A stretch of 64,000 bases of DNA. It comes from Metellina segmentata (taxonomy: Eukaryota; Arthropoda; Arachnida; Araneae; Tetragnathidae). The stretch spans positions 84,175,627 to 84,239,626 of the forward strand of contig OX375878.1 of assembly GCA_947359465.1 (NCBI GenBank). The letters are read 5' to 3'. Positions within the stretch are counted from its first letter, which is position 1, and the number at the start of each line of letters is the position of its first letter. A program made the position numbers and the translations under genes. Below, piece by piece: positions 22,527-33,488 of this stretch. Below the pieces are notes generated by a model. It saw nothing but the letters and a program-made list of their open reading frames with translations. It made no database searches and was not told the origin of the DNA.

Positions 22527-23313
22527 TAAATAACGTGAAAATAAATCTATGTATACAAGCATAAACTTGAATCGGGAATATTTATTGCAAATCAATTATG
22601 AAACAAATGTACATAAATAGGATTAAAATATTTTTGATAACACCCTTTAAAGACTAAATATAAATTCAGAACATTTTGCACTAAAGTACCTAAGATAATT
22701 TAATTCTTAGATGCTTTCAAAATCGGGTAATTGATTTACACGTTTTTATTTTCAGAGCGATAAATTAAAATTATAGCTTTTTTTATCTACAGTCATATAA
22801 TAAATTAAAATGTTCATAATTGGATTGGTTTCCCTGTGGCTCCCCACTACGTGCATTAAAATATTGATTACCAAAACCGTAAAATTAATTTTGTTGATTG
22901 AAGCGACTTGAAAGTTTTGGGATTAATATGTCCTGCTTATCCATTTAACGCAGTGAAATGAATAAATTGATTTTTCAATCGATTCAAAACCAGTTACTAG
23001 AACAAAAGAGGGTACAATCTTTTATGGGGGCTCTGTAATAAGTTCCTGATAACAGTTTAAATTATTTGGAAAATCCATTTTTGGAATGAATGACATAGGA
23101 AATCATTTGGACTCTATTATTGAAACATTATATTCGTCAACGCATTCTCTCTTTGAGAATTTCCTGCCGTACCCTAAAGGAGTAAAAAATGCTGTAATAT
23201 GAATTTTATGTAACTGATCAGTTATATTAAGTTTAACTTTACATGTAGCTAATCACCTTTTAACTGAATAATAAAATATTTGAAATATCAGTGGATTACT
23301 ATTTATTACCGTA
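22527..23313. other. AT-rich spacer, no gene seen
   Basis: Unique AT-rich DNA with no ORF above 60 codons and no repeat recognised. Confidence 0.5.
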
Positions 23314-23581
23314 TAATATAACTGGCAATCTATAGATAAAATTCAAATACCACTCAAATACTCATCACTGTATCTCAAGAACTATAAGTCCTAGGAAGCT
23401 GAAATTTTTCAGGGTGATTCTTCTTATACTGTAGGGGTGCAACAAGAAAGGATTTTGAAAAATTCGAATCCTAAGAGCCCTAAAATTGACCTAAGGCCTA
23501 AGCCAAAAGCAATTTGAAGTCTCCATAGAAATAACATTGATTATAAAACGATTGTTATACGCATGTTAGATTGCTTTACCA

Positions 23582-23945
23582 GTGTTGATCGAAAAACAAA
23601 TTTTTTAAACAAATTTTTAAAACAAATTAAGTTATAATGTTTATGTTTGAACTGACTTTTTACTTCTTCCCAAGATGAAAATAATATTTATAAGTATTTG
23701 ATTGATGAAGAAAGAATATTAAGAACATTTAATTTTATATTTACTTAAATTTTGTTACGAAACACGAAAAGCCCAAACGATAAACTCAAACAATGAGTAT
23801 AAATCGATTGCTGTACGGAGCTCAAATTACTATATTAACGTTGATCGAAAAAAAAAATTAAGCAAATTAAATTTTAAAATTTATATTTGAACTGACTTTT
23901 TATTACTTCCTATGATGTAAATTATTTATAAATATTTGACTGATG

Positions 23946-23987
<42 letters not shown>

Positions 23988-24070
23988 TTAGACCAGTTAA
24001 TTTTACGTTTACTTAAATTTTGTAATGGATCGCGAAAAGCCCAAACGATAAACTCATTGATCATAAAAGC
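23582..24070 (+). repeat. Two diverged ~240-260 bp direct repeats with (GA)n
   Basis: Unit 1 (about 23582-23842) and unit 2 (about 23843-24070) share GTTGATCGAAAA, TTTGAACTGACTTTTTA, GATGAAGAAAGA, TTTACTTAAATTTTGTAA or TTACG, and AAAAGCCCAAACGATAAACT. Unit 2 has gained a run of about 16 GA dinucleotides (23950-23982) where unit 1 has AAGAA. Confidence 0.85.
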
Positions 24071-25650
24071 GTAATTTTGCTACTCGGTACCTGGCAAACT
24101 CAGAATCAATGTTTAATTTTTTAATTTTATTTATACCTAGCAAAATACTCGACCTTACTCTGTTTGAATCGGTTTACTCTAGATTGAAGAGATGATGAAA
24201 ATATATATTGACTTACGTTTTTCGTAGAATAAAATAATATTTTAACCCCTTTCGCCATCTTTATAATTTCTACCACTTACTTAAGATTCAAATCCTACAC
24301 ATGCATATTCATTCATGTACATAATACATTTCACATACATCGCACCCTTGCTGTATGACAAAGCTGAACGAAACAGCTGTAGCTAACAAAATGACGAAAG
24401 TTAACATTGAGGTTACTGCTGCAAAAGAAGATTTTAAGGGAAATAAAGGAATTACTTTCTTAAGTTATTTTCATGTTCAACTCAATTAATAAAAACGATG
24501 ATTTACGGCGAGGGCTCTCGTACTCATTTAAGTATACTTACTCAGATGTTTTAGCATGAAACTCATCTAAATATAACAATAAATTAATATTTAATATTGC
24601 ATTCACTAAACTAATAGATAATGTATAAAGTAAAACACATTGCTTTCAAATATCTGGAACATAATTCATGTGATGTCTGCACAAACACAAAACACAAAAT
24701 AGAACATAGAACAGAAAGACGGACAGACAGACTTTCGCAACCAAAAGCACTCACTGAATGAAGATAAGTACTCACTGTATACAAATTTCCATGAAAATAT
24801 ATTAAACCGTGTGGACGTGTATAGTGCACATACATACAGACAGACAGATGGACAGTGTTCCGGTATATTACTTATTCCAGAAATATTACTTAGGAGTTAG
24901 ATTTTATTTATTTATTTCCTGGAAAATACCACTAGACATGGGTACTTTGGTGGTGGTATACGTATATACAAAACCAACTTTCTTTAAATCTTTGGTTGAA
25001 TACGTAATAGTGTGTAGAAAACAAAAATAAATGAAATTTACAAATCAAAATATTTTTAAAGTGTGTAATTTGTTATTTTAAAATGACAAGAAAATTTTAA
25101 AAATAACTTTAAATAAAATGGGTTACGTTTAATTAAAACGGGTAGTCATACGTTGTAGTTCAAATACGTATTTGAAAAGTTTGATATAGATTTTCACTGA
25201 AAGACGATTAAAATAAATTTAATTTAATTTGTTTTTCGTGTTTCATAGGTGTTGTTGAAAGCTGTACTGCATAGTCAAGTAACTACATCTATCATTCTAA
25301 ATAGGTACGTGCTTTTCATTTAGAAACCACATTTCTGATCTTAAATTTACCATAAGGGTTCAATTTAAAACTGTATGTCTGTTGGAGAAAAGGGGATTTT
25401 TAACAAGACTGTTGATCTTGGAATAATCTCACACTAAGTAATTTTGAAAAATTGAAATTTTATGTCTTAAGAGACAGAAAGTCGAGGTTGCTTACTCTAT
25501 TTATTGAAGCTGTTCATGCAACTTAAATATATGTGAATCGTTCGTTGAAAACAGTGATTTTTTTTTGTAAAAGCGCTGTAAAATCAACCTTCTGTTTATT
25601 AAAAAATTGTAATCGATTGAGTTTAATTTGTTTACTCTGATGACATGTAT

Positions 25651-25993
25651 TTCTAACAAAAGCTCTTTTATTCCACATACCACTGAATGGAATTTCTGTA
25701 AAAAGTACGTTTGCTTCAAACTAAATTAGTCACGAATGCCGTAAATTTTTAGCCCCCTTGGGCAAATAGAACGCGGGTTCATATGTAGCCTATCATATCC
25801 ATAGGGTTCTAAAATATAAGTGTACCAAATGTGTGGATTGGTCAAGCGGTGTAGATTTGTATAAAGAACAGAGAAAACGCCTACTCTGCTTTATATATAT
25901 CTAACAGAAGTTCCGTTATTCAACCTGCCACTGAATGGAATTTTCAAGAAAAATTTCGTATGCTTCAAACTAAATTAGTAACGAATGCTGTAA
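25651..25993 (+). repeat. Dispersed ~93-bp direct repeat pair inside H4
   Basis: The copies at 25651-25743 and 25900-25993 share TCTAACA-AAGCTC or AGAAGTTCC, CCACTGAATGGAATTT and GCTTCAAACTAAATTAGT, then ACGAATGC-GTAA, with scattered differences. They lie about 250 bp apart in the same direction. Confidence 0.85.
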
Positions 25994-26483
25994 CAATTTA
26001 ACTTACAATCTTCTCATATTTATGATGAAATTCGAAACTATCGCATACTAGGTGCAAGAATGGCCCAAGTAAAACATATTCATAGAAAAACTAAATGCAA
26101 GACAAACAGCCGAAAATTAGCCATTTTTACTGAAAATTAATGCACGGGAATATTTGTAGTCACTAGAAAACTCAAAATTAACTTTGGCAGTTAGTCACTT
26201 TAGAAAAAAAGACCTTCAGCAGAAGTGTGACGAATATGAAATGGATTATATGGTTGGATACATGTATGAGAGAGAGAGAGAATATTTGCGTCCGAAGTAA
26301 ATTGTAGAAGCAATGGAGAAGTTAAAATTGGTACTAAAATTGTTTTTTACTGTACACTTAAAGGATGCTAATATTCTTTTATGAAAAAGAATTTATGATG
26401 ACTTTTTCAATCAAGATATTATTAATTCAACCCGAGCAAAGCCGGGTATTTCTGCTAGTACCGTATATTTGCCAGTTATATTA

Positions 26484-28629
26484 CATTTAATTAACCATTT
26501 TAGAAATATTTCTCAAGCATTGATTTGTTTTTTACAAAACAATTACAACAGTGTAGGACACAGTATACACAGCATTAGTGTGAAATATGTTACTGAAATA
26601 AATATTTTTTGCCTCAAATTAATTTATAACAATATTTTACTGAACTAATTATGTGTAATATTATTATTACCAATCTACCTGTATTAGCGTAACATGAAAC
26701 ATTGTTCTCTCCAACATGAATTCAAATGCATCTAAAATTTTACTAAATATCTTAAGTGTGTAAAATAGCAGAAGCAATATACTAATAACATTAAAATGTT
26801 TCTATCTTACATATTTAGCCATTGTATACTTTTACTAATAATTTATTGTCTATGTTTCAGTAATCATGCTATGTGTATGTAACTGGTCTCCTTCAGTCAA
26901 AACATTTGTTGCAACAGGATTACATTTTCTCGCAACTTTTAAAATGGAACAAAATGAAAATTATACATTTCTAGTAATAATAACGATATTTTTACGTTAT
27001 AATAAGTTGTATAACATTTTTGAAATGTTAAACTTGACTAGTATTTACATCCCTCACAGTACTGAAAAATATTTTTACAAATATTTTCCAACATGATGAG
27101 AAACGCTTCAGTAATGTTTTCTACAACAAATGAAAAAAAAAAAGAAACGGTTTTAAAATTTGGAATGAAACCAGGCAGTTTTCGAAGATCATAGTTTTGC
27201 AGTTCTTTAATAAAAGAGTGTGGACATAATCTGCTTAAAAGGACTAGACGATTATAGATAATAAAGAAAAAACCCGATTATTATTTGTATTTTTACACTA
27301 CTTTTAAAACTTTGGTATGTATATAAACTTGCTATTTATTAGTTTGAATACACAAAGTAGTGGATGTATAATAAAAGTACTATTAAATGATTATAGGTTA
27401 TATTAAAGAACATTCAACTTTTTTTTCTGGTGAAGAATTTGAAAATTTTATCCTGAAACATGAACGCAGAAAAAGAAAAGTAAATTTTTACACATTTTAT
27501 CGGAAAGGTGTATCTGAAAGCAAATTAAACATTTTATACAATCAACGTCCAATTTATAAGTAAGTTTATTTTACAAAAGTTTACATCAAGCACCGGATCA
27601 TTTTCACGGTTCTTGGAAGCTTTTAATTGAAAAATATTCGCAGCTATCTGGAAATATTTCCTCGAGCTTTCACAAGAATCTTTTCCAAAGGAAAGCAACT
27701 GTGATTTGAATAAAGCATGAAAACATTCTGAAATAAACATTTTTGTTAACCACAATATGTTTTTCCACAAGTTTTCATTTTAAAATTTTAGCCCAAACCT
27801 GAAGTTGTTTCCATAACGTGAGGAAATGTGCTTGAAATATGTTTGAAACGTAATCACAATATTATGTATGAAATATACAAACATGCATACATAGTGAAAA
27901 AAAGTCAATGAGTTGTTAAAAAGTAAACACCTATGAATGGGAAGATATAAAAGGAGACATGTTACTTAAGTAAATTCACGACTTTTCTCAGACAATCCAT
28001 TAAAATTAATTTTTCTATTTTGATGGAAATAAAATGTCTGAATACATATTCGAATTGGATATATAAAAGTATAAAATGAGTCCTTCACTTTTTACATGCT
28101 TCATGTAATAGCAAAGTGATTCCTTTAAAATAATGAATTATCTGATTTAACTTGCCCCTTAAACAAAATATTATAAGCCTATTGTAAATCATGATTTAGT
28201 GCATAAAAGATAAAAACTTACACGAGAAAAATAATTATATTATGGCGTAAGGGATCCATTGATAAGTAAGAAATAGTTCTCGCCCACACATAATGGATGT
28301 TTATCTTATTTTATTTCTAAAAAGAAGAGATAGGTTATCTCATCACACATGCTCTAGCCACTATTAGTAGTGAAGCGTCTCAATCTAATATAAGGACAGC
28401 AATCTAGAGTGCTCAGTAAAAGGGAAAATAACTAACTGGGATTACTTAATCAATTATTACTCTGTTTTTTATACAAACTCATTGTAAAATTTTCGTTAAT
28501 CATACATATAATTTTTATCTATCACTCTCTATTGAAATGTAATTTGGTTCTACAATGGAAGTAATTGATCTTCGTAGGAAATGGTCTGCAGTGAAATAAT
28601 CTATATCTGAGGATAGAAGAGTGAATGAA
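26484..28629. other. AT-rich spacer, no gene seen
   Basis: Unique AT-rich DNA. The ORFs of up to 78 codons (27534-27770 minus) show no motif. I looked for an LTR of the neighbouring BEL/Pao relic here and could not identify one. Confidence 0.5.
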
Positions 28630-29420
28630 CAAGAATTTAAATTAGCCTCAATTTGGGTGGTCCCAGGTTAAACCTCTTCAAACGTTAATCTGGATTTGTG
28701 CACTTCAAGTATAAGGTGATACTTGAAGGTTTTCACTTCAGACTGCCGTAGCCAACTAAAGTTTGAAGCTCTGGGTGGAAGAAATTTTCAATTGTACACA
28801 CTCCCTACATAAGTATTCATATAACTCCTCATCTGTTATGTTTATCATATTGTATAACTTCTTAAGCCGATGTTCTGATTTTTTTATGTTGAGTTGGTCA
28901 TACTATGTCCCAAGAGGACTCAATGCCACAAAACCATATCCAATCCAATCTTAAGCCGATGTTCTGATTTTTTTATCTTGAGTTTGGCAGAATATGTCCC
29001 AAGAGGACTCTCAATGTCACAAAACTATATACAATCCAATCTTAAAACGATGCTTCTTCCAACAAAAGTTTTTGCTTTGTCAAAAAATAAAATAGAGGAT
29101 TTTCCTCTTGCAAAAAATCTTTTAGCGCAGCCCTAAATGTTTGTGATGTAATTCTGTTACTAGCTCTAAATAAATCGATCGAACAACAAAGCAACAAAAA
29201 TAACTACATTAATTATTGGATAAATTCCCTTTCTTCGGTGTTCATATTTTATCCGAAATGGACCACAAAAATCAGCACCCGAGCAATTGAAAAGAAAATT
29301 ATCTATCCCCTTTCTTTCGATAAATTACCCACGATTTGTTGGCAAGTAACAGGTTTAGCTTTGAAACACACTACACAATAAAAGCAATTATGATCTATTT
29401 TCTAAACATAGTACGAGTAT
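28630..29420 (-). pseudogene. BEL/Pao pol relic: integrase
   Basis: Read on the minus strand, frames with stops and shifts give in order: FKAKPVTCQQIVGNLSKER (N-terminal part of the integrase), CSGADFCGPFRIKY (first catalytic aspartate; the family has GxDxxGP), FFARGKSSILF followed by AKTFVG (second catalytic region, where the family has S-D-N-A; the D-N is lost), and FLPPRASNFSWLRQ-VKTF-Y-HL, LTFEEV-TQIEANLNS (third acidic region and C-terminal part). This domain joins retrotransposon DNA into the host genome. A 91-bp tandem duplication interrupts the region between the second and third motifs. The stop-ridden state says this is an old, dead copy. Confidence 0.85.
28863..29043 (-). repeat. 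91-bp tandem duplication inside the integrase relic
   Basis: Two adjacent units (28863-28952 and 28953-29043) share TTAAGCCGATGTTCTGATTT, ATGTCCCAAGAGGACT and CAATCCAATC with about ten differences. Since the copies have diverged, the duplication is old. It would shift the spacing between catalytic residues, so it was either formed after the element died or killed it. Confidence 0.85.
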
Positions 29421-29844
29421 TGATTGACCAATACTTTGCCTTAACATGAAACAGGGCTTAAGGCCTAAGTGATTTAAGTTAGCGACTAAGTGAAGCGCAT
29501 TTCTGATCGAAATACTCAATAATCAAGTAAATTAACATGTTTGAGTTGTAAAATTATTCTAAAATGTCTAAGTTTACACTTCGACTGCAAGTCTTTCTCC
29601 AACTCTCTCATAATTCGATCTTAAGATGAGTTAAGATATTTCACCTGGTTGTAAGAACAAACCATCTCAATATATATCTAGTATAATCTCTCTTTTAAAA
29701 TCTTTCTTTAACTCCAAAAATCGAAATAATTTTACCAAGGTGAGTTCAGCTTCTTTAAATACCTCCTGACCCCCAAAGTAACAATCTTGTACTTATTACT
29801 AAGACTGAGAAAGTTATGAATTTTGATTCATGAATGGAGTGAGG

Positions 29845-29845
<1 letters not shown>

Positions 29846-29900
<55 letters not shown>
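29846..29900. repeat. (TA)n microsatellite
   Basis: About 27 uninterrupted TA dinucleotides. The ORFs crossing it on both strands (with IYIYIY runs) are products of the repeat. Confidence 0.98.
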
Positions 29901-29906
<6 letters not shown>

Positions 29907-29919
29907 GTTTTTAAATTCG

Positions 29920-30290
29920 TATTTAAAGTCTTCCCATATCACTGCTGTTGGAATCTCTCTATTAGGATATTCATCACTCGCCAGGAAGGTACCTGACGAA
30001 TCCATGAAATATAGTATAGCTCCACAAAAAATCTCGTGCACTTCAAGTTTTAAAGAACATTTTACTCCATCATGTCTAAGCTTTACCAAAAAGACAGCAG
30101 AACACAGTTATAAACCTGGAATGGCGTTCGTCTTATGGGAAAAGCTCTAGATTTCTTTGCAAAAGCTTGAATGCAACATTGCTATCTTCTGTGCAGAATT
30201 TACAGTATACCACGGCTTTATACTCAGATTACGATGCATCAGCAAAGCCATGTAGCTCGATTCCAGTCGCTTGTTGAAGCAAGATACTTG
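29920..30290 (-). pseudogene. BEL/Pao pol relic: RNase H-like region
   Basis: On the minus strand a frame reads SILLQQATGIELHGFADAS followed by a stop, then YKAVVYCK and VAFKLL. The H-G-F-x-D-A-S motif and the following A-V-V-Y strand are the hallmark of the region after the reverse transcriptase in BEL/Pao pol, leading into RNase H. The rest to 29920 is too decayed to place exactly, though the 91-codon minus ORF at 29814-30089 lies within it. It sits in the right order between the RT (higher coordinates) and the integrase (lower coordinates). Confidence 0.75.
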
Positions 30291-30659
30291 TCTCAACTTC
30301 TGTGTAATTCATAGATTGCAAAGATTCGGGGAACTTCTGTCATTCATTTATTTTTTTGCAGTTAGTGGATCACTTCATCATGTTCTCAGCAGTTATGGTC
30401 TTTGCAAAAAGAAATTGTCTGAATATTACTGGACTAACAGTCCCAAAGATCAATTATCCGCACAAATGTCTACAACACTGTACACTTTATAAACAACGAA
30501 TACAGCTCAAATTTCACTTTGAAGGAAAGCGATCTTTTCTAGAATTATATAATATCCCTAGCACTTTAGTCCCATCGCTGTCCGGAAAAGGTAATTTTTT
30601 TTGTCGTTGTCAGAACTGTTACTACACCACTTATGCTCATTCGATAATTCTTGCATTTT

Positions 30660-31430
30660 TTAACATTTCTATTAATTGGTGTAGAAGTTCTTTAGAAGCA
30701 TTAAAAGTCTCCGCCCTGAAAACACATGAGCCATATAAAAATAATTCACCAGCATTAGTGCTGTGAGTATAAAATTATCTGCCTCATTTATTGCAAGTTG
30801 TTTTAAAGTTCGCTTCGCAAGATAAGGTGCACTTATAGTACCGAAAGTAACTATTGCCAGTTCAAGCACCCAAACTGGTCCATTAAAGCTTTCTTTGTTC
30901 AGAATTCTCTGAAGTTTTCTTTGGCTAAGATGTAATCTAAGGTGTGATGTTTGGCTAAGATGTAATCTAAATGCATCAGAAGTATTCGATACATTTCCTC
31001 TATGTCTGATGTGAATGCGAAAATGTTTTTCGAAACCTAACAATTATGGAGAAAAGATGCTCTTACATATCTCCACCATTATATTAAAAGTATCTAACTA
31101 ACTATCTTCTGTGGTTTGGGACGAAACGTTAAATGCTATACGAAGTTTTGTCGTACTGTTTTTATCTGGACTCTATGCACAATCAAATATGTTCCATAAT
31201 GTTCTTTGCTGTTAGAGATCTCCTTCGTATAACCTAATTCCACACATATTAAAAGGTATCTATACAATATATACTCGGGTTCTCTGATTTACCGTTTTCA
31301 TTGAATATTTAATTTTTCCAAAAGAAATATTTCCATACTGTATTTCCAAACGCACGATGGTTCATTTCTAAAGTAATTTAAAACCGCAAACCTTCCTGTA
31401 CCATCGCTAAAAAGATTTTTCTAAAAATGA
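30660..31430 (-). pseudogene. BEL/Pao pol relic: reverse transcriptase
   Basis: On the minus strand the region begins near 31430 with DGTGRFAVLNYF and LCVELGYTKEIS-like blocks, followed by TTKLRIAFNVSSQT near 31130 (the family has T-T-K-x-R-x-V-F-D-x-S at the RT start). The ORF 30672-31043 then reads VWVLELAIVTFGTISAPYLA and RTLKQLAINEAD, very characteristic of Pao RT. The catalytic box that should be F-Y-V-D-D-x-x-x-G reads YFYMAHVFSG, so both active-site aspartates are lost. After a stop, KWCSNSSD follows near 30610. The 12-base motif CTTAGCCAAACA region around 30920-30970 is partly duplicated (GGCTAAGATGTAATCTAA twice). This copy is inactive. Confidence 0.85.
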
Positions 31431-31469
31431 CTCACTAATTATGGTCAGTTTTTTAAAATTCCAAATAAG

Positions 31470-31910
31470 GGTTTAGTAAGACCACATCTAGAATATGCTG
31501 TACAATTCTGGGCTCCATATATGAGAAAGGACATAGAATCAATTGAAAGGGTTCAGCACAGAGCTACAAAAATAATAAAGGGGCTAGCAAATTTCGACTA
31601 TAATGAACGTTTAAGTAAGCTAAACATGTATACACTGGAAAGAAGAAGAAGAAGGAGGGGGGATTTAATTCAGCTTTTCAAGTTTGTAAAACAAGGGGAC
31701 ACAGAGGGCTTAAATTTCAATAGCGATAACAGAACAAGGGGCCATGGGTATAAATTGAATAAGACACATTTTAATCGGGATTTAAGGAAAAACTACTTTA
31801 ATAGGGTAATAGAAAGTTGGAACGCGTTGCCAGAAAATATAGTTAATTCAAAGGGAGTGTACGAATTTAAGACACAATTGGATAGTCAGTGGGAATTGGA
31901 GAATTCATAA
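31470..31910 (+). pseudogene. LINE reverse transcriptase, C-terminal fragment
   Basis: An open frame starts at the 5' break near 31470 with LVRPHLEYAVQFWAPY, then RKDIESIERVQHRATKII and ends with YFNRVIESWNALPENIV and QLDSQWELE. RPHLEYA, the V-Q-x-R-A-T-K segment and the W-N-x-L-P near the end are typical of the thumb and C-terminal end of non-LTR (CR1/L2/Jockey-like) reverse transcriptases. Only the last ~147 codons remain, in one uninterrupted frame, so the insertion is younger than the BEL/Pao relic it sits in. The catalytic F-A-D-D box and ORF1 are absent because of 5' truncation, the usual outcome of target-primed reverse transcription. Confidence 0.9.
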
Positions 31911-31978
31911 ACAAAGGACCAGCCTTGTTGGGCTTGAACCTGTAGCTGGTCGTCAATATTTGTATTTGTATTTGTATA
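31470..31978 (+). mobile_element. 5'-truncated LINE with TTTGTA tail
   Basis: After the stop, a short 3' UTR (CCAGCCTTGTTGGGCTTGAA, CTGGTCGTCAA) leads to a short tandem tail of TTTGTA units ending at about 31978, in place of poly(A), as in CR1/L2-type LINEs. The element is inserted within the BEL/Pao pol relic, opposite in direction. Confidence 0.85.
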
Positions 31979-32071
31979 AAAGACTAAACTATTTTTAATT
32001 TTTCAAAATTTTGTCAATATTTGATCTGTATCAGTCGAACTACAATTGATACTACCTTCAATTAATTAGGT

Positions 32072-32770
32072 TACACTCTAACCTAATACAAAATCAAATA
32101 TTGAGTTTTGCAATATATTTTTCCCAGTCTCAAAAACTAGTAATGCACCCAGCTCCTAATAACAAATCAATGCGACCAGGCATATTTGCAGCAGTTCTCA
32201 TCTGATAATTTAATATTGCTGAATTCCTGCATAAGAGATTTAGGAGGTCTGAAAGGTGTAATATCAGTGATAATAGGAACTAACAAAAATTCTAGATTCA
32301 TTCCTTTCTACATTTGGTGTTGTTCCCACTCGATATTTTGTCATTTATGAAGAAGACTTCGTTGTTAATTTTGTTTTTATTTAAATCCCAACCGGTCTGC
32401 ACAATCTCTCGCTGTGAAGTAACCCATCGATCCAACATCCAGTAAACCTATTGGTGTATAGTTCCCTGCTTATGCCTCAAGAAACAGATGGCTATATTCA
32501 ACAAAATCATATTCGCCTTGTTAGCTGCGTATAAGTTTTGGCCACTGCTTTCTTCGACGAACTCAGTTGCTAATAGGGAGAGAACGGTATGACTGATTGC
32601 TTTTCAGGAATATTTTCTATTTACGAGAGGAATGTTTACAAATTAAATGCGTTCCGTTTTCGTATGGGAGTTTTCTCAGGTGAAAAATGCAAGGTCATAT
32701 CAGATCTATATGATCCAAGTGCACTCTTTTTACACTTGGAACTTGAGTATTTGGTAGGAATTTAGTTAAT
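32072..32770 (-). pseudogene. BEL/Pao pol relic: protease and upstream part
   Basis: On the minus strand, near 32448-32380, a frame reads LLDVGSMGYFTARDCADRLG, matching the aspartic protease start of BEL/Pao (usually L-L-D-S/T-G-S). Further on, near 32200-32090, the pieces IKLSDENCCKYA and GRIDLLLGAGCITSF appear in two frames; G-R-I-D-L-L-L-G-A is the second half of the protease region (family: x-x-x-D-x-L-I/L-G). Upstream to about 32770 the frame is broken but runs in the direction expected for the zinc-knuckle end of gag. The LINE at 31470-31978 separates this from the RT. Confidence 0.75.
32391..32600. other. Part unique to the first protease copy
   Basis: This stretch carries the protease active-site motif in the minus strand and is absent from the second copy at 33172-33488, which is cut at ATTTAAATCCCA and joined to a SINE. 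Confidence 0.5.
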
Positions 32771-32772
32771 CT

Positions 32773-32962
32773 ACGTCACACTAAAGCAGCACAGCATGAT
32801 ATTGGCGACGGTCCAAGATCCATAGCAGAGGGAAAGAATCGAGGACAACGCCAAGTAGTTTTGAATCACGGACAGATGATGCGGTCAACACCTCTCTGAG
32901 CTGGCACCCCACTTTCCAAACTTCTACACCCCGCCAACATGAGGTCACATGAGGCCACGACT
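32773..32962 (-). repeat. SINE S1 copy, minus strand, head missing
   Basis: TATTGGCGACGGTCCAAGAT, GAGGACAACGCCAAGTAGTT, GAATCACGGACAGATGATG, GCTGGCACCCCACTTTCCA and ATGAGGCCACGACTGG follow the reversed family in order. The tRNA-like head is missing. Confidence 0.85.
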
Positions 32963-33009
32963 GGCTAGATATATTAATTGTTGTTGATATATTTTTTTGC
33001 AATGGCGGG

Positions 33010-33112
33010 TACTGGACTCTATCCTTGGCCACTACAAGGCCGGAAATGATAGTCGAATACTTCCAATGGCGGACACTAAGGACCTGTCCTTGGCCACTAC
33101 AAGGCCGGAAGT
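33010..33112. repeat. Short direct repeat
   Basis: TCCTTGGCCACTACAAGGCC followed by GGAA occurs at about 33022 and 33087 in the same direction, each after a GGCGG-AC- or GGACTC-type lead. It is a ~65-bp tandem duplication of unknown origin. Confidence 0.7.
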
Positions 33113-33171
33113 TATGGTCACTTGTGAAGGGGACACCATTGGTAGGACCATCATTTGATATCAGATCATTT

Positions 33172-33488
33172 CACACTAACCTAATACAAAATAAAATACT
33201 GAGTTTTGCAATATATTTTTCCCAGTCTCAAAAACTAATAATACACCCAGCTCCTAATAACAAATCAATGCTACCAGGCATATTTGCAGCAGTTCTCATC
33301 TGATAATTTAATATTGCTGAATTCCTGCATAAGAAATTTAGGAGGTCTGAAAGGTGTAATATCAGTGATAATAGGAACTAACAAAAATTCTAGATTCATT
33401 CCTTTCTACATTTGGTGTTGTTCCCACTCGATATTTTGTCATTTATGAAGAAGACTTCGTTGTTAATTTTCTTTTTATTTAAATCCCA
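33172..33488 (-). repeat. Second copy of a BEL/Pao protease segment
   Basis: This is nearly identical to 32072-32390: I count about seven substitutions over ~318 bp, with a constant offset of 1098 bp. It carries the same minus-strand GRIDLLLG-type protease remnant. The close identity in an otherwise decayed element points to a later duplication of this piece, not to two old insertions. Confidence 0.9.

Larger units (their letters stand above)
23329..26458 (+). mobile_element. Helitron-like element H4, 3.1 kb
   Basis: The 5' end reads TCTATAGATAAAATTC, close to the TCTATATATATAATTC start of H1. The 3' end has a hairpin (ACCCG/CGGGT, 26430-26447), seven bases, then CTAG and T. Both ends coincide with the break in the surrounding palindrome, so the boundaries are strongly supported. 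Inside are duplicated blocks and a (GA)n run but no recognisable Rep or helicase coding; the ORFs are under 80 codons. It is a non-autonomous or fully decayed member. Confidence 0.8.
23314..26483. repeat. Palindrome split by a Helitron-like insertion
   Basis: TAATATAACTGGCAA (23314-23328) and its exact reverse complement (26469-26483) flank the insertion. If 23329-26458 is taken out, the arms lie around a 10-nt loop (TACCGTATAT). The insertion point is between A and T, as Helitrons prefer. Confidence 0.85.

Noticed and set aside
24611..25030. ORFs of 73-74 codons within H4 as Helitron proteins
   Set aside because: They show no Rep or helicase motif and their composition is biased.
29814..30150. 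ORFs on both strands with long IYIYIY runs
   Set aside because: They are produced by the (TA)n microsatellite. The only real signal is the BEL/Pao relic on the minus strand.
32072..33488. The two near-identical segments as LTRs of one retrotransposon
   Set aside because: They encode a protease-region remnant on the minus strand, lack TG...CA ends, and enclose no gag-pol body.
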